Positions 25,999 to 33,979 are shown, counted from the first letter of the stretch. The stretch: DNA of 64,000 bases from Competibacter_A sp002352125 (GCA_035441325.1 DAOROA010000003.1:38189-102188); one strand, 5' to 3'. The notes: a model not told the origin generated them from the sequence alone. Numbers and translations: made by a program.

Positions 25999-27105
25999 TC
26001 AGAAAGGCACGTCGTGCGTGACCGAGAACGGCCCCTCATACCTATAGATGTCCTTGAGCGCGGCTGCAATTCGTTGCCGTGACTCTGCGTCAGTATTCAG
26101 GAAGAATAGAATGTCCTCGGGCAACCCAAAGCCAACACTAAGCTCAGAAGCTTCTTCGTTCCAGTACAGTGTCGGCGCACCCACTGAAACGTCCTTTTTA
26201 AGCTGCCACTCTATTCGCCAAGATAGGAACCAGTGTATTTTGTTCTTGAAGCTTTCGATAAGAACCCCTGTACGCTTCCAATCCTTGACCAGACCCTCAT
26301 AAAATGCATCGCACTCCGAGGCCAACCACTCGCAGTTGAATTTGTGGAGTCGGCCGTAGTCTTCAAGGATGGATGCAAAAGCCCGCAACCCGATGAAGCG
26401 TATCCGTGCGAAAATCTCTCGTTTCCTAATAATGTAGCGAGCTAGATAATGCTCAGTATCGCGTTCAGTGCACTTGATTTTCGTTTTGTCGAACATTAGA
26501 CGAAGAAGAGTCGTATCTATGACTGAGAGTAGATTGAACTGATAAACCGCTGGGGATCTCTTTCGAGTCGGCAAGGCAGCCATCTCATAGGCCTGAGCCT
26601 TCATCAGGGATGTCACTGAACTGTATATAGGCTTATCATTCTTGGGCTTGCCACTAGTTTTATCCATCTCCTGGAAGGCAAAAACCTCCACAGGGGGCAA
26701 GCTCATCGCATCCTTGACACCATATGCACTGGCAGCATCATGGTATCGCCGTGCCGCGCCTGCCAAGCCAAACTGATACTGCAATGCCTTGTCGTTCGTC
26801 CAAGCGTGAAGGGGCCACCAGTCCGAGTTTGGGTCTTTTTCATTCAACTCGCGTGCAAGCAGAGCCCAAGCATTATCCTCGCTCTTTTTGCAGCTGATGA
26901 TGAGCGTCGTGTAGACGTCGAAGTGTTGAACCCTTGCCGCCTTGTAGGCGATGAGATCCATCTCGCGGACGCTATCCTCGGAATCATCAACATAGTATTT
27001 GTTGCTGATAACAGTCCACCCTGAACCCCTCAGGACTATGGCGATCTCATTTTCAAGAACGTAGCCTGTTTTCCGAATTTCCGTCTCGAAGAGCTTCAAC
27101 TGCAC
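25999..27105 (-). CDS. PD-(D/E)XK-like nuclease, integron cassette gene
   Basis: The 368-residue protein has an N-terminal restriction-endonuclease-like core (residues ~1-90). It shows LENEIAIVLRGSGWTV with an early Glu20, REMDLIAYK with Asp50, and LIISCKKSE with Lys73. The residue where E usually precedes x-K is serine (S71-C72-K73), so activity is uncertain. The remaining 280 residues are mainly helical with no family I recognise. A GTG at 27,105 behind GGAGA was chosen, since upstream codons are attC. It could be a defence or DNA-repair nuclease; no methylase gene is adjacent. Confidence 0.65.
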   Translation of the reverse strand: MQLKLFETEIRKTGYVLENEIAIVLRGSGWTVISNKYYVDDSEDSVREMDLIAYKAARVQHFDVYTTLIISCKKSEDNAWALLARELNEKDPNSDWWPLHAWTNDKALQYQFGLAGAARRYHDAASAYGVKDAMSLPPVEVFAFQEMDKTSGKPKNDKPIYSSVTSLMKAQAYEMAALPTRKRSPAVYQFNLLSVIDTTLLRLMFDKTKIKCTERDTEHYLARYIIRKREIFARIRFIGLRAFASILEDYGRLHKFNCEWLASECDAFYEGLVKDWKRTGVLIESFKNKIHWFLSWRIEWQLKKDVSVGAPTLYWNEEASELSVGFGLPEDILFFLNTDAESRQRIAAALKDIYRYEGPFSVTHDVPF

Positions 27106-27126
27106 AGAGTATCTCCAAGAAGCCAG

Positions 27127-27189
27127 GGTTAACGTCAGCCTCAGCGGCCCGCGCGATGAGCGCGGGTCCGCTGGAGGCACATGTTAGGC
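27127..27189 (-). other. integron attC site
   Basis: GGTTAAC at 27,127 and GTTAGGC at 27,183 bracket a 63-base element with the inner stem CAGCGGCCCGCGC ... GCGCGGGTCCGCTG. Confidence 0.85.
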
Positions 27190-27210
27190 CATGATTTCAG
27201 TCAACATCCA

Positions 27211-27239
27211 AAAGGCGGGTTATGCTTCGCTAACCCGCC
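27211..27239 (-). terminator. hairpin with T-run behind the secreted-protein cassette gene
   Basis: GGCGGGTTA and TAACCCGCC form a perfect nine-base stem around an eight-base loop. On the minus strand it is followed by TTTT, so it can terminate the gene at 27,297-27,626. This palindrome type is also a common dispersed repeat in environmental bacteria. Confidence 0.7.
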
Positions 27240-27296
27240 CTATACAGGCTGTCTCTCATCTCGATTCCCTTTCCCGGCAGTGCTATTGCGAAGATT

Positions 27297-27626
27297 CTAC
27301 CGGCAGTCGCAACCGACACCACGGGCATCAGACGGAACGGTTCCGCTGGTTCCCCGCTTTACTCTTGTATGAGCCCCAGAACCCTGGTAAACGATGGCGT
27401 CGCATTTCGAGCTTGGACTTACGGTCAGCGACTTTCCCGCCATGCTGGTGTCGGTAAATGTTCTGGCATATTGGGTTTCTCCGTTGAGATTGGTGTTGAA
27501 TCTCACCAAGTCATTGTCTTGGATAACACCACCCCCGGACAGTTTGCAGTCCGCCTGCGCGCTCGAAGCCATGAAAAATGCAGCAAAAGCTGCGGTTGCG
27601 AATATAGTCGCTGATTTTATTTTCAT
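27297..27626 (-). CDS. small secreted protein of unknown function
   Basis: The 109-residue protein has a clear signal peptide (MKIKSATIFATAAFAAFFMA then SSAQA). A mature part of about 85 residues has four cysteines (DCKL, SKCDA, GCDC) that could form disulfides. I do not recognise the fold. A GGGGGAT lies upstream and a terminator hairpin downstream. It occupies its own cassette. Confidence 0.7.
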   Translation of the reverse strand: MKIKSATIFATAAFAAFFMASSAQADCKLSGGGVIQDNDLVRFNTNLNGETQYARTFTDTSMAGKSLTVSPSSKCDAIVYQGSGAHTRVKRGTSGTVPSDARGVGCDCR

Positions 27627-27688
27627 ATCGTTTTTCCATTTATCCCCCTAGTAGGGTGAAATGCTAGAAGATTCGGGGGGGAACGATC

Positions 27689-27760
27689 TCCTAACGTTGG
27701 AACTAAGCGGGGTGCGACGGCAACTTGCCGGCGCACCTCCGCTTGAGTGACGGGTTAGGC
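27689..27760 (-). other. integron attC site
   Basis: TCCTAAC at 27,689 and GTTAGGC at 27,754 bracket a 72-base element with the stem AAGCGGGGTGCG ... CGCACCTCCGCTT. Confidence 0.88.
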
Positions 27761-27999
27761 CGGCGGCAACGCGGCACGGCCTGAGCAGACAGATTACGCC
27801 AAGCGAAGGAGCACGGCGCTGGCGGCACGGCGGCGGCAGGCTTGGTGACAGTACCGCTGGCCTGAGATGAAGCACGGCTGCCAACGAAGGAGCGGCCAGA
27901 CCCAAGCGCGACAAGCGCGGCAAAGCACTGAAGCGACGCAGCCGGAGCGCGAGTGGAACGCGATGCTTCTTTGCACACAGCGAGCTTCATACGCCAGCG
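27761..27999 (-). other. cassette without a convincing gene
   Basis: This roughly 240-base segment lies between two good attC sites. A minus-strand frame (27,703-27,990) is open, but its product is Ala/Pro/Ser/Arg-rich. It ends by translating the attC itself (LKRRCAGKLPSHPA), a pattern typical of spurious readings. It may be an ORF-less cassette carrying a promoter or small RNA, or a decayed one. Confidence 0.55.
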
Positions 28000-28065
28000 G
28001 CCTAACGTAGAAGTGAGCGGACTGCGCGGCTTTTCGCGCAGGTCCGCTCGACTGCCGGGTTGGGC
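28000..28065 (-). other. integron attC site
   Basis: GCCTAAC at 28,000 and GTTGGGC at 28,059 are perfect cores. The inner stem AGCGGACTGCGCG ... CGCGCAGGTCCGCT is a textbook attC fold. It ends the cassette nearest attI. Confidence 0.93.
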
Positions 28066-28068
28066 GTC

Positions 28069-28578
28069 TCAGCGTTCATAGAACCACTCCATGAACTCAC
28101 CGGCCACCTCGGGCGAAAGCTCCAACACTGCTTCGGCCACTGAGGGCTGCCCTTTCGCCGCGGCGACCGCCGAAAGAGCGCAACATAGAAACCCTTCGTC
28201 CCATGGGCGCGCGGCGGCTGCACCCACAAGCGAAGGCAGCCGAGACAAGGACTCAAAGTAGGCAGGGGCAATGTCTTCAGGAACCGAAACGCCCTTCTTG
28301 GTGCGGCAGACTTCAACCCAGGCGGGAAATTGAAAATAGGAGAAATCGGCTTTTAACGGGGCAGAGGCGAGCGCCTCAATTACGTGTGGCACGGCAGCGA
28401 AAGAAGCCGAGTAGACATCGCCTTGATGCGCCAATGCGCTCCAGATCGAGAACCAAGGCTCTTTGTCGTTTTCGGAGGAAGGCAGATCGGTGAGTTGTTT
28501 CAACAGCGCGGGGATATCCGCAGCCGTGCCATAAGCATGTTGTAACTCGGACCAACGAGGATCATCAAAGTCTAGCAA
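28069..28578 (-). CDS. conserved cassette protein of unknown function (most recently inserted cassette)
   Basis: The 169-residue protein starts LDFDDPRWSELQHAYGTAAD. It is mainly helical, with HQGDVYSASFAAVPHVIEAL suggesting a small HEAT-like or immunity-protein-like fold. No catalytic motif is visible. It starts at a TTG behind GAGGAGCC, immediately next to attI, so it should receive the strongest cassette-promoter transcription. I do not recognise a function. Confidence 0.7.
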   Translation of the reverse strand: MLDFDDPRWSELQHAYGTAADIPALLKQLTDLPSSENDKEPWFSIWSALAHQGDVYSASFAAVPHVIEALASAPLKADFSYFQFPAWVEVCRTKKGVSVPEDIAPAYFESLSRLPSLVGAAAARPWDEGFLCCALSAVAAAKGQPSVAEAVLELSPEVAGEFMEWFYER

Positions 28579-28597
28579 AGTGTGGCTCCTCTAAGAC

Positions 28598-28650
28598 GCC
28601 CAACAGTTGATTAGACAGAACGAGATGATAAGAAATTAGACAGAACCAAT
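28598..28650 (-). other. attI-like integron insertion site
   Basis: GCCCAAC at 28,598-28,604 is the recombination core at the junction with the first cassette. Two perfect 12-base direct repeats, ATTAGACAGAAC, follow at 28,610-28,621 and 28,635-28,646, spaced by 25 bases. In attI1 comparable direct repeats bind the integrase. The site lies between the cassettes and the start of the integrase gene, as expected. Confidence 0.8.
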
Positions 28651-28654
28651 AAAA

Positions 28655-28670
28655 CTGTTTATGCTTACCG
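28655..28670. promoter_or_regulatory. possible LexA box upstream of intI
   Basis: CTGTTTATGCTTACCG matches the CTGT-N8-ACAG consensus in seven of eight fixed positions. It lies about 60 bases before the integrase start. LexA control of integron integrases is known in other integrons; here it is inferred from one imperfect match. Confidence 0.4.
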
Positions 28671-28730
28671 TCTGCATAGTATTAACATCCCAATTCTCTT
28701 ATCCCAAATCCGATACACGAAAGCTAGACC

Positions 28731-30122
28731 ATGTCCAGCACTCTGTCAAGTTCTGATGGCGCTGTCCGCCGCTTTTGGGATCGGTATCTGGAATTGCTGT
28801 ATAAACAAGGAGTCAAGTCCCCGACAGACCGATGGTTCGTGATCCGGGCCGAGGCGTACATCAAAGCTAACCCCGAGCGGCGCCTTGCCGAGCAAACCCC
28901 AGATGACGTGCATCGCTACCTTTCCAGTCTTGGCAGAATAGGCAGAATGAACGATTGGCAGTTTCGGCAATCGGTCGATGCTATCCAGAAATTGTTCGAG
29001 CTGGTGGGCGTGCCGTGGTCGCACGAAGTGGATTGGGACTACTGGCGGGATTCGGCGCGAGCCTTGCCAGCGGCTCATCCCACGATTGCGCGAGCGTCAA
29101 CCCGGCCGCCAGCATCGCCGCCGCCAGACGACGGACCGCCGGCAAAAGAATCGGTGACCGGCGAAAACGCGATGCTCATCGACCGGCTGGTGACGGTTGT
29201 CCGGCAACGAAACTACTCGATCCGCACCGAACAAGCATATCGATCCTGGGCGGAGCGATTCCTGGCCTTTATCGGCCACCGGGATCCGCGCACGGCGGGA
29301 GCGCCTGACGTGATTTCGTTTCTGGAAACGCTGGCGGTGCGCGGCAACGTCGCGGCGAGCACCCAAAATCAGGCGCTCAACGCCCTGATATTTTTTTACG
29401 ATCGGGCGTTGGAGCAGCCGCTCGGGGATCTGGGCGCCTTCATCCGCGCCAAACGCCCGCAACGGCTTCCGGTCGTGTTGACGCGGGGCGAAGTGCTGAA
29501 GTTGCTCGACGGCTTGGAAGGAACCTACCGGCTGATGGCCTCGCTGCTGTATGGAACCGGAATGCGCTTGATGGAGTGTCTGCGGCTGCGGGTCAAGGAC
29601 GTGGACTTTGCCTATCGCCAAATCATGGTGCGGGACGGCAAAGGCCAAAAAGACCGGGTGACGCCGCTGCCGGAAAAACTGATCGAGCCACTGCGGGCGC
29701 ATCTCGAACGGGTCAAGACCCTGCACGAAGCCGATCTCCAGCAGGGTAACGGCGAGGTGTTCCTCCCCTTCGCCCTGGCCAAGAAATACCCCAACGCGGC
29801 CCGCGAATGGGGTTGGCAGTACGTCTTTCCCAGCGGACGGCTGGCGGTGGATCCCCGCAGCGGAGCGGTCCGGCGGCATCACCTGCACGAGAACGGCTTG
29901 CAGAAAGCGGTGAAACGTGCCGCGACGGCTGCCCGGCTCGCCAAGCCGGCGAATTGCCACGCCCTGCGCCACAGCTTCGCCACCCATTTGCTGGAGACCG
30001 GCCACGATATCCGCACGGTGCAGGAACTGCTCGGTCACTCGGACGTTTCGACCACCATGATTTACACCCACGTCCTCAACCGGGGCGGTCAAGGCGTGGT
30101 TAGCCCGCTGGACAAGCTGTAA
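28731..30122 (+). CDS. intI: integron integrase with N-terminal extension
   Basis: This is a tyrosine recombinase with Arg279 (GTGMRLMECLRLR), Lys307 region (GKGQKDR), His410 and Arg413 (HALRHSFATHLL), His436 (LLGHSDVSTT) and Tyr445 (MIYTHV). Between the Lys and His boxes is the integron-specific patch YPNAAREWGWQYVFPSGR, which distinguishes IntI from XerC/D. Residues ~148-235 form the SAM-like DNA-binding domain. An extra ~145 residues precede it, including a second SAM-like region and a Pro-rich linker; typical IntI has 320-340 residues. It is divergent from the cassettes. Confidence 0.95.
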   Translation: MSSTLSSSDGAVRRFWDRYLELLYKQGVKSPTDRWFVIRAEAYIKANPERRLAEQTPDDVHRYLSSLGRIGRMNDWQFRQSVDAIQKLFELVGVPWSHEVDWDYWRDSARALPAAHPTIARASTRPPASPPPDDGPPAKESVTGENAMLIDRLVTVVRQRNYSIRTEQAYRSWAERFLAFIGHRDPRTAGAPDVISFLETLAVRGNVAASTQNQALNALIFFYDRALEQPLGDLGAFIRAKRPQRLPVVLTRGEVLKLLDGLEGTYRLMASLLYGTGMRLMECLRLRVKDVDFAYRQIMVRDGKGQKDRVTPLPEKLIEPLRAHLERVKTLHEADLQQGNGEVFLPFALAKKYPNAAREWGWQYVFPSGRLAVDPRSGAVRRHHLHENGLQKAVKRAATAARLAKPANCHALRHSFATHLLETGHDIRTVQELLGHSDVSTTMIYTHVLNRGGQGVVSPLDKL

Positions 30123-30170
30123 GCGGTATAGTGGTGCGATGTCAGAGCAAAACTGTCGAAAATGACCGTT

Positions 30171-30220
30171 CGCTTCCCCAGCCCGTTTGGCGGGAGAGGG
30201 GTTAAGGGTGAGGGGAGCGG
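30171..30220. repeat. dispersed GC-rich repeat (CCCC...GAGAGGGGTTAAGGGTGAGGGG type)
   Basis: The sequence GGGAGAGGGGTTAAGGGTGA and its preceding inverted arm resemble elements at 41,551-41,593 and 43,545-43,640. It lies in the 400-base gap between intI and rhlE. The remainder of that gap, including the rhlE leader, contains no other gene I can support. Confidence 0.65.
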
Positions 30221-30522
30221 AAGAGATAGGGAATATTCGTATGGGGTCCGGCACCGGGGCAAACGCTCATTAGGCAAATCGTGCGGACCGTGCTACAGTG
30301 TTTCACAAGTTTGTCGCCGCGCGATCCGGCCCGCGCTCCGAGTTTTTTGGTCGATTCCTTCTGGAATCGTCGCAAGTGGGTCAGCCGACCCCATTTCTCC
30401 CGCAAACCCGTCGTGGCCCATCCCCTGCCAGGGATTCCCCGATTTCCCATTAATAATCAACGTTAGTCTGCCTGGACCGGCTCTGTGCTTGGCGCGAGAG
30501 CGGGCGGATTCAGGAACATCGC

Positions 30523-31875
30523 ATGCCTTTTGCCTCTCTCGGGCTGGCGGATAACTTGGTGCGTGCCGTCGCCGCCCAAGGTTACGCTGCGCCCACCCCC
30601 ATTCAGTCCCAAGCTATTCCGATGATCTTGGCGGAACGCGATCTGCTTGCCTCCGCCCAGACCGGCACCGGCAAAACCGCCGCTTTCACCTTGCCCTTGT
30701 TGCAACGCTTGCAAGCTAACGTTTCGGATCGCGCCTCGTTACGAGGCCGGTTCGTCCGCGCTCTGGTGTTGACGCCCACCCGCGAGTTGGCCGCTCAAGT
30801 GGCCGACAGCGCCCGCATCTACGGCCGCCATGCCCCGATCCGCAGCACGGTGCTGGTCGGCGGCGTCAGCCTGAAACCCCAGTGCGATGCCCTGCGGCGC
30901 GGGGTGGATCTGCTGGTCGCCACGCCCGGCCGATTGCTGGATCACGTCGGCCAACGAAACGTGGACCTGTCCCGCATCGAAATTCTGGTGCTGGACGAAG
31001 CCGACCGGATGCTGGATATGGGCTTCATCCCGGCGATCCGGCGCATTCTGGCCCTGTTGCCCAGGCGCCGGCAAAACCTGCTGTTTTCGGCCACGCTGCC
31101 CGATCCGATCCGCCAGCTCGCCGGCGAGTTGTTGAACGATCCGGTCACCATCGACGTAGCGCCGCGCAACGCCACCGCCACCCTCGTCCACCAGCAGGTC
31201 CATCCGGTGGATCAGGACCGCAAGTCCGCGCTGCTGGCGCACCTGCTGCGCGCCGGCGACGGCGGCCAAACGCTGGTGTTCACCCGCACCAAACACGGCG
31301 CCGATCGGTTGGCTCGCCACCTCGAACGCGCCGGCCTCCGCACGGCGGCCTTGCACGGCAACAAGAGCCAGTCGGCCCGCGTCCGCGCTCTGGAGGACTT
31401 CAAGCGAGGACAGGTGCGGGTGCTGGTGGCGACCGACATCGCCGCGCGAGGGCTGGACATCGCCCAACTGCCGCTGGTGGTGAATTACGAGCTGCCGCAC
31501 GTCCCGGAAGACTACGTCCACCGCATCGGCCGCACCGGTCGAGCGGGCTGCGATGGCGTAGCGCTGTCGCTGGTCAGCGAGGACGAAGCACCGCGCCTGC
31601 ACACGATCCAGCGCCTGCTGGGCCGCACCTTGCCGTCGGAGATCGTGGACGGCTTCGCGCCGACCCGGATGCCTCGTCTTGCTCCCGTCGCGCCATCAAA
31701 TCCTGCCCGCGACCGCCCCGGTTCGGAATCACGGCGCCGGACTACGGTCAAAATCGGTCAGCCGGCGCTCGACCGGTCGGCCCGACATCCTCGAACGTCC
31801 GCAGCTCCGACGAGTCATGGCCGGCAGCGGTCGCGGGCTTCATACCCGGATAAAACAGGAGAACGTACATCATGA
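30523..31875 (+). CDS. rhlE: DEAD-box ATP-dependent RNA helicase (RhlE-type)
   Basis: The 450-residue protein has all DEAD-box motifs: the Q motif (YAAPTPIQSQAIP), AQTGTGKT, PTRELAAQV, LDEADRMLDMGF, SAT, ATDIAARGLDI and HRIGRTGR. The C-terminus is a basic, low-complexity tail, as in RhlE. It unwinds RNA in ribosome assembly or RNA decay. Its TGA overlaps the ATG of the RRM gene (ATGA), so the two are translationally coupled. Confidence 0.93.
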   Translation: MPFASLGLADNLVRAVAAQGYAAPTPIQSQAIPMILAERDLLASAQTGTGKTAAFTLPLLQRLQANVSDRASLRGRFVRALVLTPTRELAAQVADSARIYGRHAPIRSTVLVGGVSLKPQCDALRRGVDLLVATPGRLLDHVGQRNVDLSRIEILVLDEADRMLDMGFIPAIRRILALLPRRRQNLLFSATLPDPIRQLAGELLNDPVTIDVAPRNATATLVHQQVHPVDQDRKSALLAHLLRAGDGGQTLVFTRTKHGADRLARHLERAGLRTAALHGNKSQSARVRALEDFKRGQVRVLVATDIAARGLDIAQLPLVVNYELPHVPEDYVHRIGRTGRAGCDGVALSLVSEDEAPRLHTIQRLLGRTLPSEIVDGFAPTRMPRLAPVAPSNPARDRPGSESRRRTTVKIGQPALDRSARHPRTSAAPTSHGRQRSRASYPDKTGERTS

Positions 31876-32138
31876 AAACGATTTTCGTCGGCAACCTGCC
31901 CCCGGACGCGACGGAACAGGAAATCACCGAATTGTTTTCGGCGCACGGGCGCGTGCGCTCGCTCCGGCTAGCCCGCGACGTGTTCAGCGGCACCTGTCGG
32001 GGGTTCGGGTTCGTGGAAATGGAAGGGCACGAGGCGCGAGCGGCCATCGGCGCGCTCAACGGCTGGGAATTGCGCGGCCAGCGGATCAAGGTGAACGAGG
32101 AGCGGCCCAAGGAGCGTGCCGGCGGTCGCCGCCGCTAG
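31872..32138 (+). CDS. RNA recognition motif (RRM) protein
   Basis: The 88-residue protein is a single RRM. RNP2 is KTIFVGNLP at residues 2-10, RNP1 is CRGFGFVEM near residues 47-55, and it ends in a short basic tail. Such proteins are cold-inducible RNA binders in some bacteria. The start overlaps the rhlE stop by four bases (ATGA), linking an RNA helicase to an RNA binder in one operon. Confidence 0.92.
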   Translation: MKTIFVGNLPPDATEQEITELFSAHGRVRSLRLARDVFSGTCRGFGFVEMEGHEARAAIGALNGWELRGQRIKVNEERPKERAGGRRR

Positions 32139-32281
32139 CGGGACATCACGGTAACCGCAACCGATGCGGGCCGGACCCGTATCGGCCCGCTCCCGCCAAT
32201 TCGACGGATTCCTACCAGCTTCCAGACCGGCATCGCGCTAAAATAGCGGTCGACGCGCGGTTGCCTAACTGGAGGCTCGCC

Positions 32282-33805
32282 ATGACCACTCTCGATCTGT
32301 CCGGTTTTATCACGACCTTTCTTGCCGCTATGGCGGCATTGTTCGTGTTCGCGGTCGGCGTCGGCGTCCTGCTGATCGCCGTTCTCTACCTGATCGACAT
32401 CACCCAGACCCAGCACGCCATTCGCCGCAATTTTCCGGTGATCGGCCGCTTGCGCTACCGGCTGGAGCATCTGGGCGTGTTTTTCCGCCAGTACTTCTCC
32501 GCCATGGACCGGGAAGAAATGCCGTTCAACCGGGCGCAACGCGCCTGGGTCTACCGAGCGGCCAAGAACCTGTCCAACACCCAACCGTTCGGCTCCACCC
32601 GCGATCTGCGGCCGGTCGGCACGGTTCTGTTCGCCAACGCGGCTTTTCCGGCGCTCGACACCGAACCGGGGTCGGCCAAGCCGCTGGTTATTGGCCCAGA
32701 TTGCCCGCAGCCGTATCCGGCGCCCAGCTTCTTCAACATCTCGGCCATGAGCTACGGCGCCATTTCCAAACCCGCCGTGTTGGCCTTGTCGAATGGCGCG
32801 CGGTTAGCCGGCTGCTGGATGAACACGGGGGAGGGCGGTTTGTCGCCTTATCACCTGCAAGGCGGCGCCGACCTGATTTTCCAGATCGGTACCGCGAAAT
32901 ACGGCGTGTGCGACGAGCGAGGCGGCCTGGACGAGGCCAAGCTGCGCGATGTGGCCGCGCATCCGCAGGTGCGGATGTTCGAAGTCAAGCTAAGCCAGGG
33001 GGCCAAGCCGGGCAAGGGCGGCATCTTGCCGGCGGCCAAGGTCACCCCGGAAATCGCCGCCATTCGCGGCATTCCGGTCGGCCAGGATTCGCGCAGCCCC
33101 AACCGCCACCCCGAAATCGCCGATGTAGCGGCGTTGCTGGATTTCGTCGGCCGGGTTCGCGCCATAACCGGCAAGCCGACCGGCTTCAAGCTGGTGGTCG
33201 GCGATCCGCGCTGGTTCGACGAACTGTGTGTCGAAATCGAGCGCCGGGGGCCGGCCAGCGCCCCCGATTTCATCACGGTGGACAGCGCCGACGGCGGCAC
33301 CGGCGCAGCGCCGATGAGCTTGCTCGACTACGTGGGCTTGCCGATCCAGGAAAGCCTGCCGCGCGTGGTGGACACGCTGAGCGAACACGGCTTGCGCGAG
33401 CGCGTTCGGGTCATCGCCTCCGGCAAGCTCATCACGGCCGGCGAAGTGGCTTGGGCGCTGTGTGTGGGCGCCGATTTCATCAACTCGGCGCGCGGCTTTC
33501 TGTTCGCGCTCGGCTGCATTCAATCCATGCAGTGCGACAAGAACACCTGTCCGGCCGGCGTCACGACCCATAATCCCCGCCTGCAGCGTGGACTGGATCC
33601 GGCGGACAAAGCCGAGCGGGTGCGGCATTACGTGGAAAACATGCGCCACGAAGTGGAGATCATCGCCCATTCCTGCGGTGCGGCCGAACCGCGGCAACTG
33701 CGGCGCGGGCACTGCCGGGTCGTGATCGGTCCCGGCCGCTCGGTACCGCTGGACGAGCTCTATCGCCGAACTCCAGTGCCGATCCGTCGGCTGGATGCCG
33801 CTTGA
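32282..33805 (+). CDS. FMN-binding glutamate synthase family protein
   Basis: The 507-residue protein has an N-terminal membrane helix (VFAVGVGVLLIAVLYLI). A glutamate-synthase central/FMN barrel domain follows, with SAMSYGAISKPAVLALSNGA, TVDSADGGTGAAPMS and the cysteine-containing DKNTCPAGVTTHNP motif. It lacks the amidotransferase domain of GltB, so it is not a complete glutamate synthase. Its reaction is unknown. An ATG at 32,282 behind TGGAGG gives the family N-terminus; the frame is open far upstream into rhlE. Confidence 0.88.
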   Translation: MTTLDLSGFITTFLAAMAALFVFAVGVGVLLIAVLYLIDITQTQHAIRRNFPVIGRLRYRLEHLGVFFRQYFSAMDREEMPFNRAQRAWVYRAAKNLSNTQPFGSTRDLRPVGTVLFANAAFPALDTEPGSAKPLVIGPDCPQPYPAPSFFNISAMSYGAISKPAVLALSNGARLAGCWMNTGEGGLSPYHLQGGADLIFQIGTAKYGVCDERGGLDEAKLRDVAAHPQVRMFEVKLSQGAKPGKGGILPAAKVTPEIAAIRGIPVGQDSRSPNRHPEIADVAALLDFVGRVRAITGKPTGFKLVVGDPRWFDELCVEIERRGPASAPDFITVDSADGGTGAAPMSLLDYVGLPIQESLPRVVDTLSEHGLRERVRVIASGKLITAGEVAWALCVGADFINSARGFLFALGCIQSMQCDKNTCPAGVTTHNPRLQRGLDPADKAERVRHYVENMRHEVEIIAHSCGAAEPRQLRRGHCRVVIGPGRSVPLDELYRRTPVPIRRLDAA

Positions 33806-33973
33806 GAGTTGCATCCCGGGCGCGACCGGCCCGGCCGGGCGCCGCATCGCGGCAATGTCGGCGGGCCGGTCTCCAATTCTGTCGATAGTATTTTTAGGTT
33901 CATGAAAAGCTTATCGAATTTTTCTGGTCGAAAAGGGTGTGGGGAAGAATGCGGCCCCGATCTTTGATGGTGA

Positions 33974-33979
33974 TATACT
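33974..33979 (+). promoter_or_regulatory. candidate -10 element for pdxS operon
   Basis: TATACT lies 82 bases before the pdxS start in the otherwise empty 33,806-34,060 gap. No good -35 is visible at the usual spacing, so this is only a candidate. Confidence 0.35.

Noticed and set aside
27648..27990. Small minus-strand frames in the cassette at 27,761
   Set aside because: They are low-complexity and translate the attC; treated as a gene-less cassette instead.
31679..32281. Upstream extension of the glutamate-synthase-like gene into rhlE and the RRM gene
   Set aside because: It is read in another frame of two clear genes; a good ribosome binding site and membrane helix mark the true start at 32,282.
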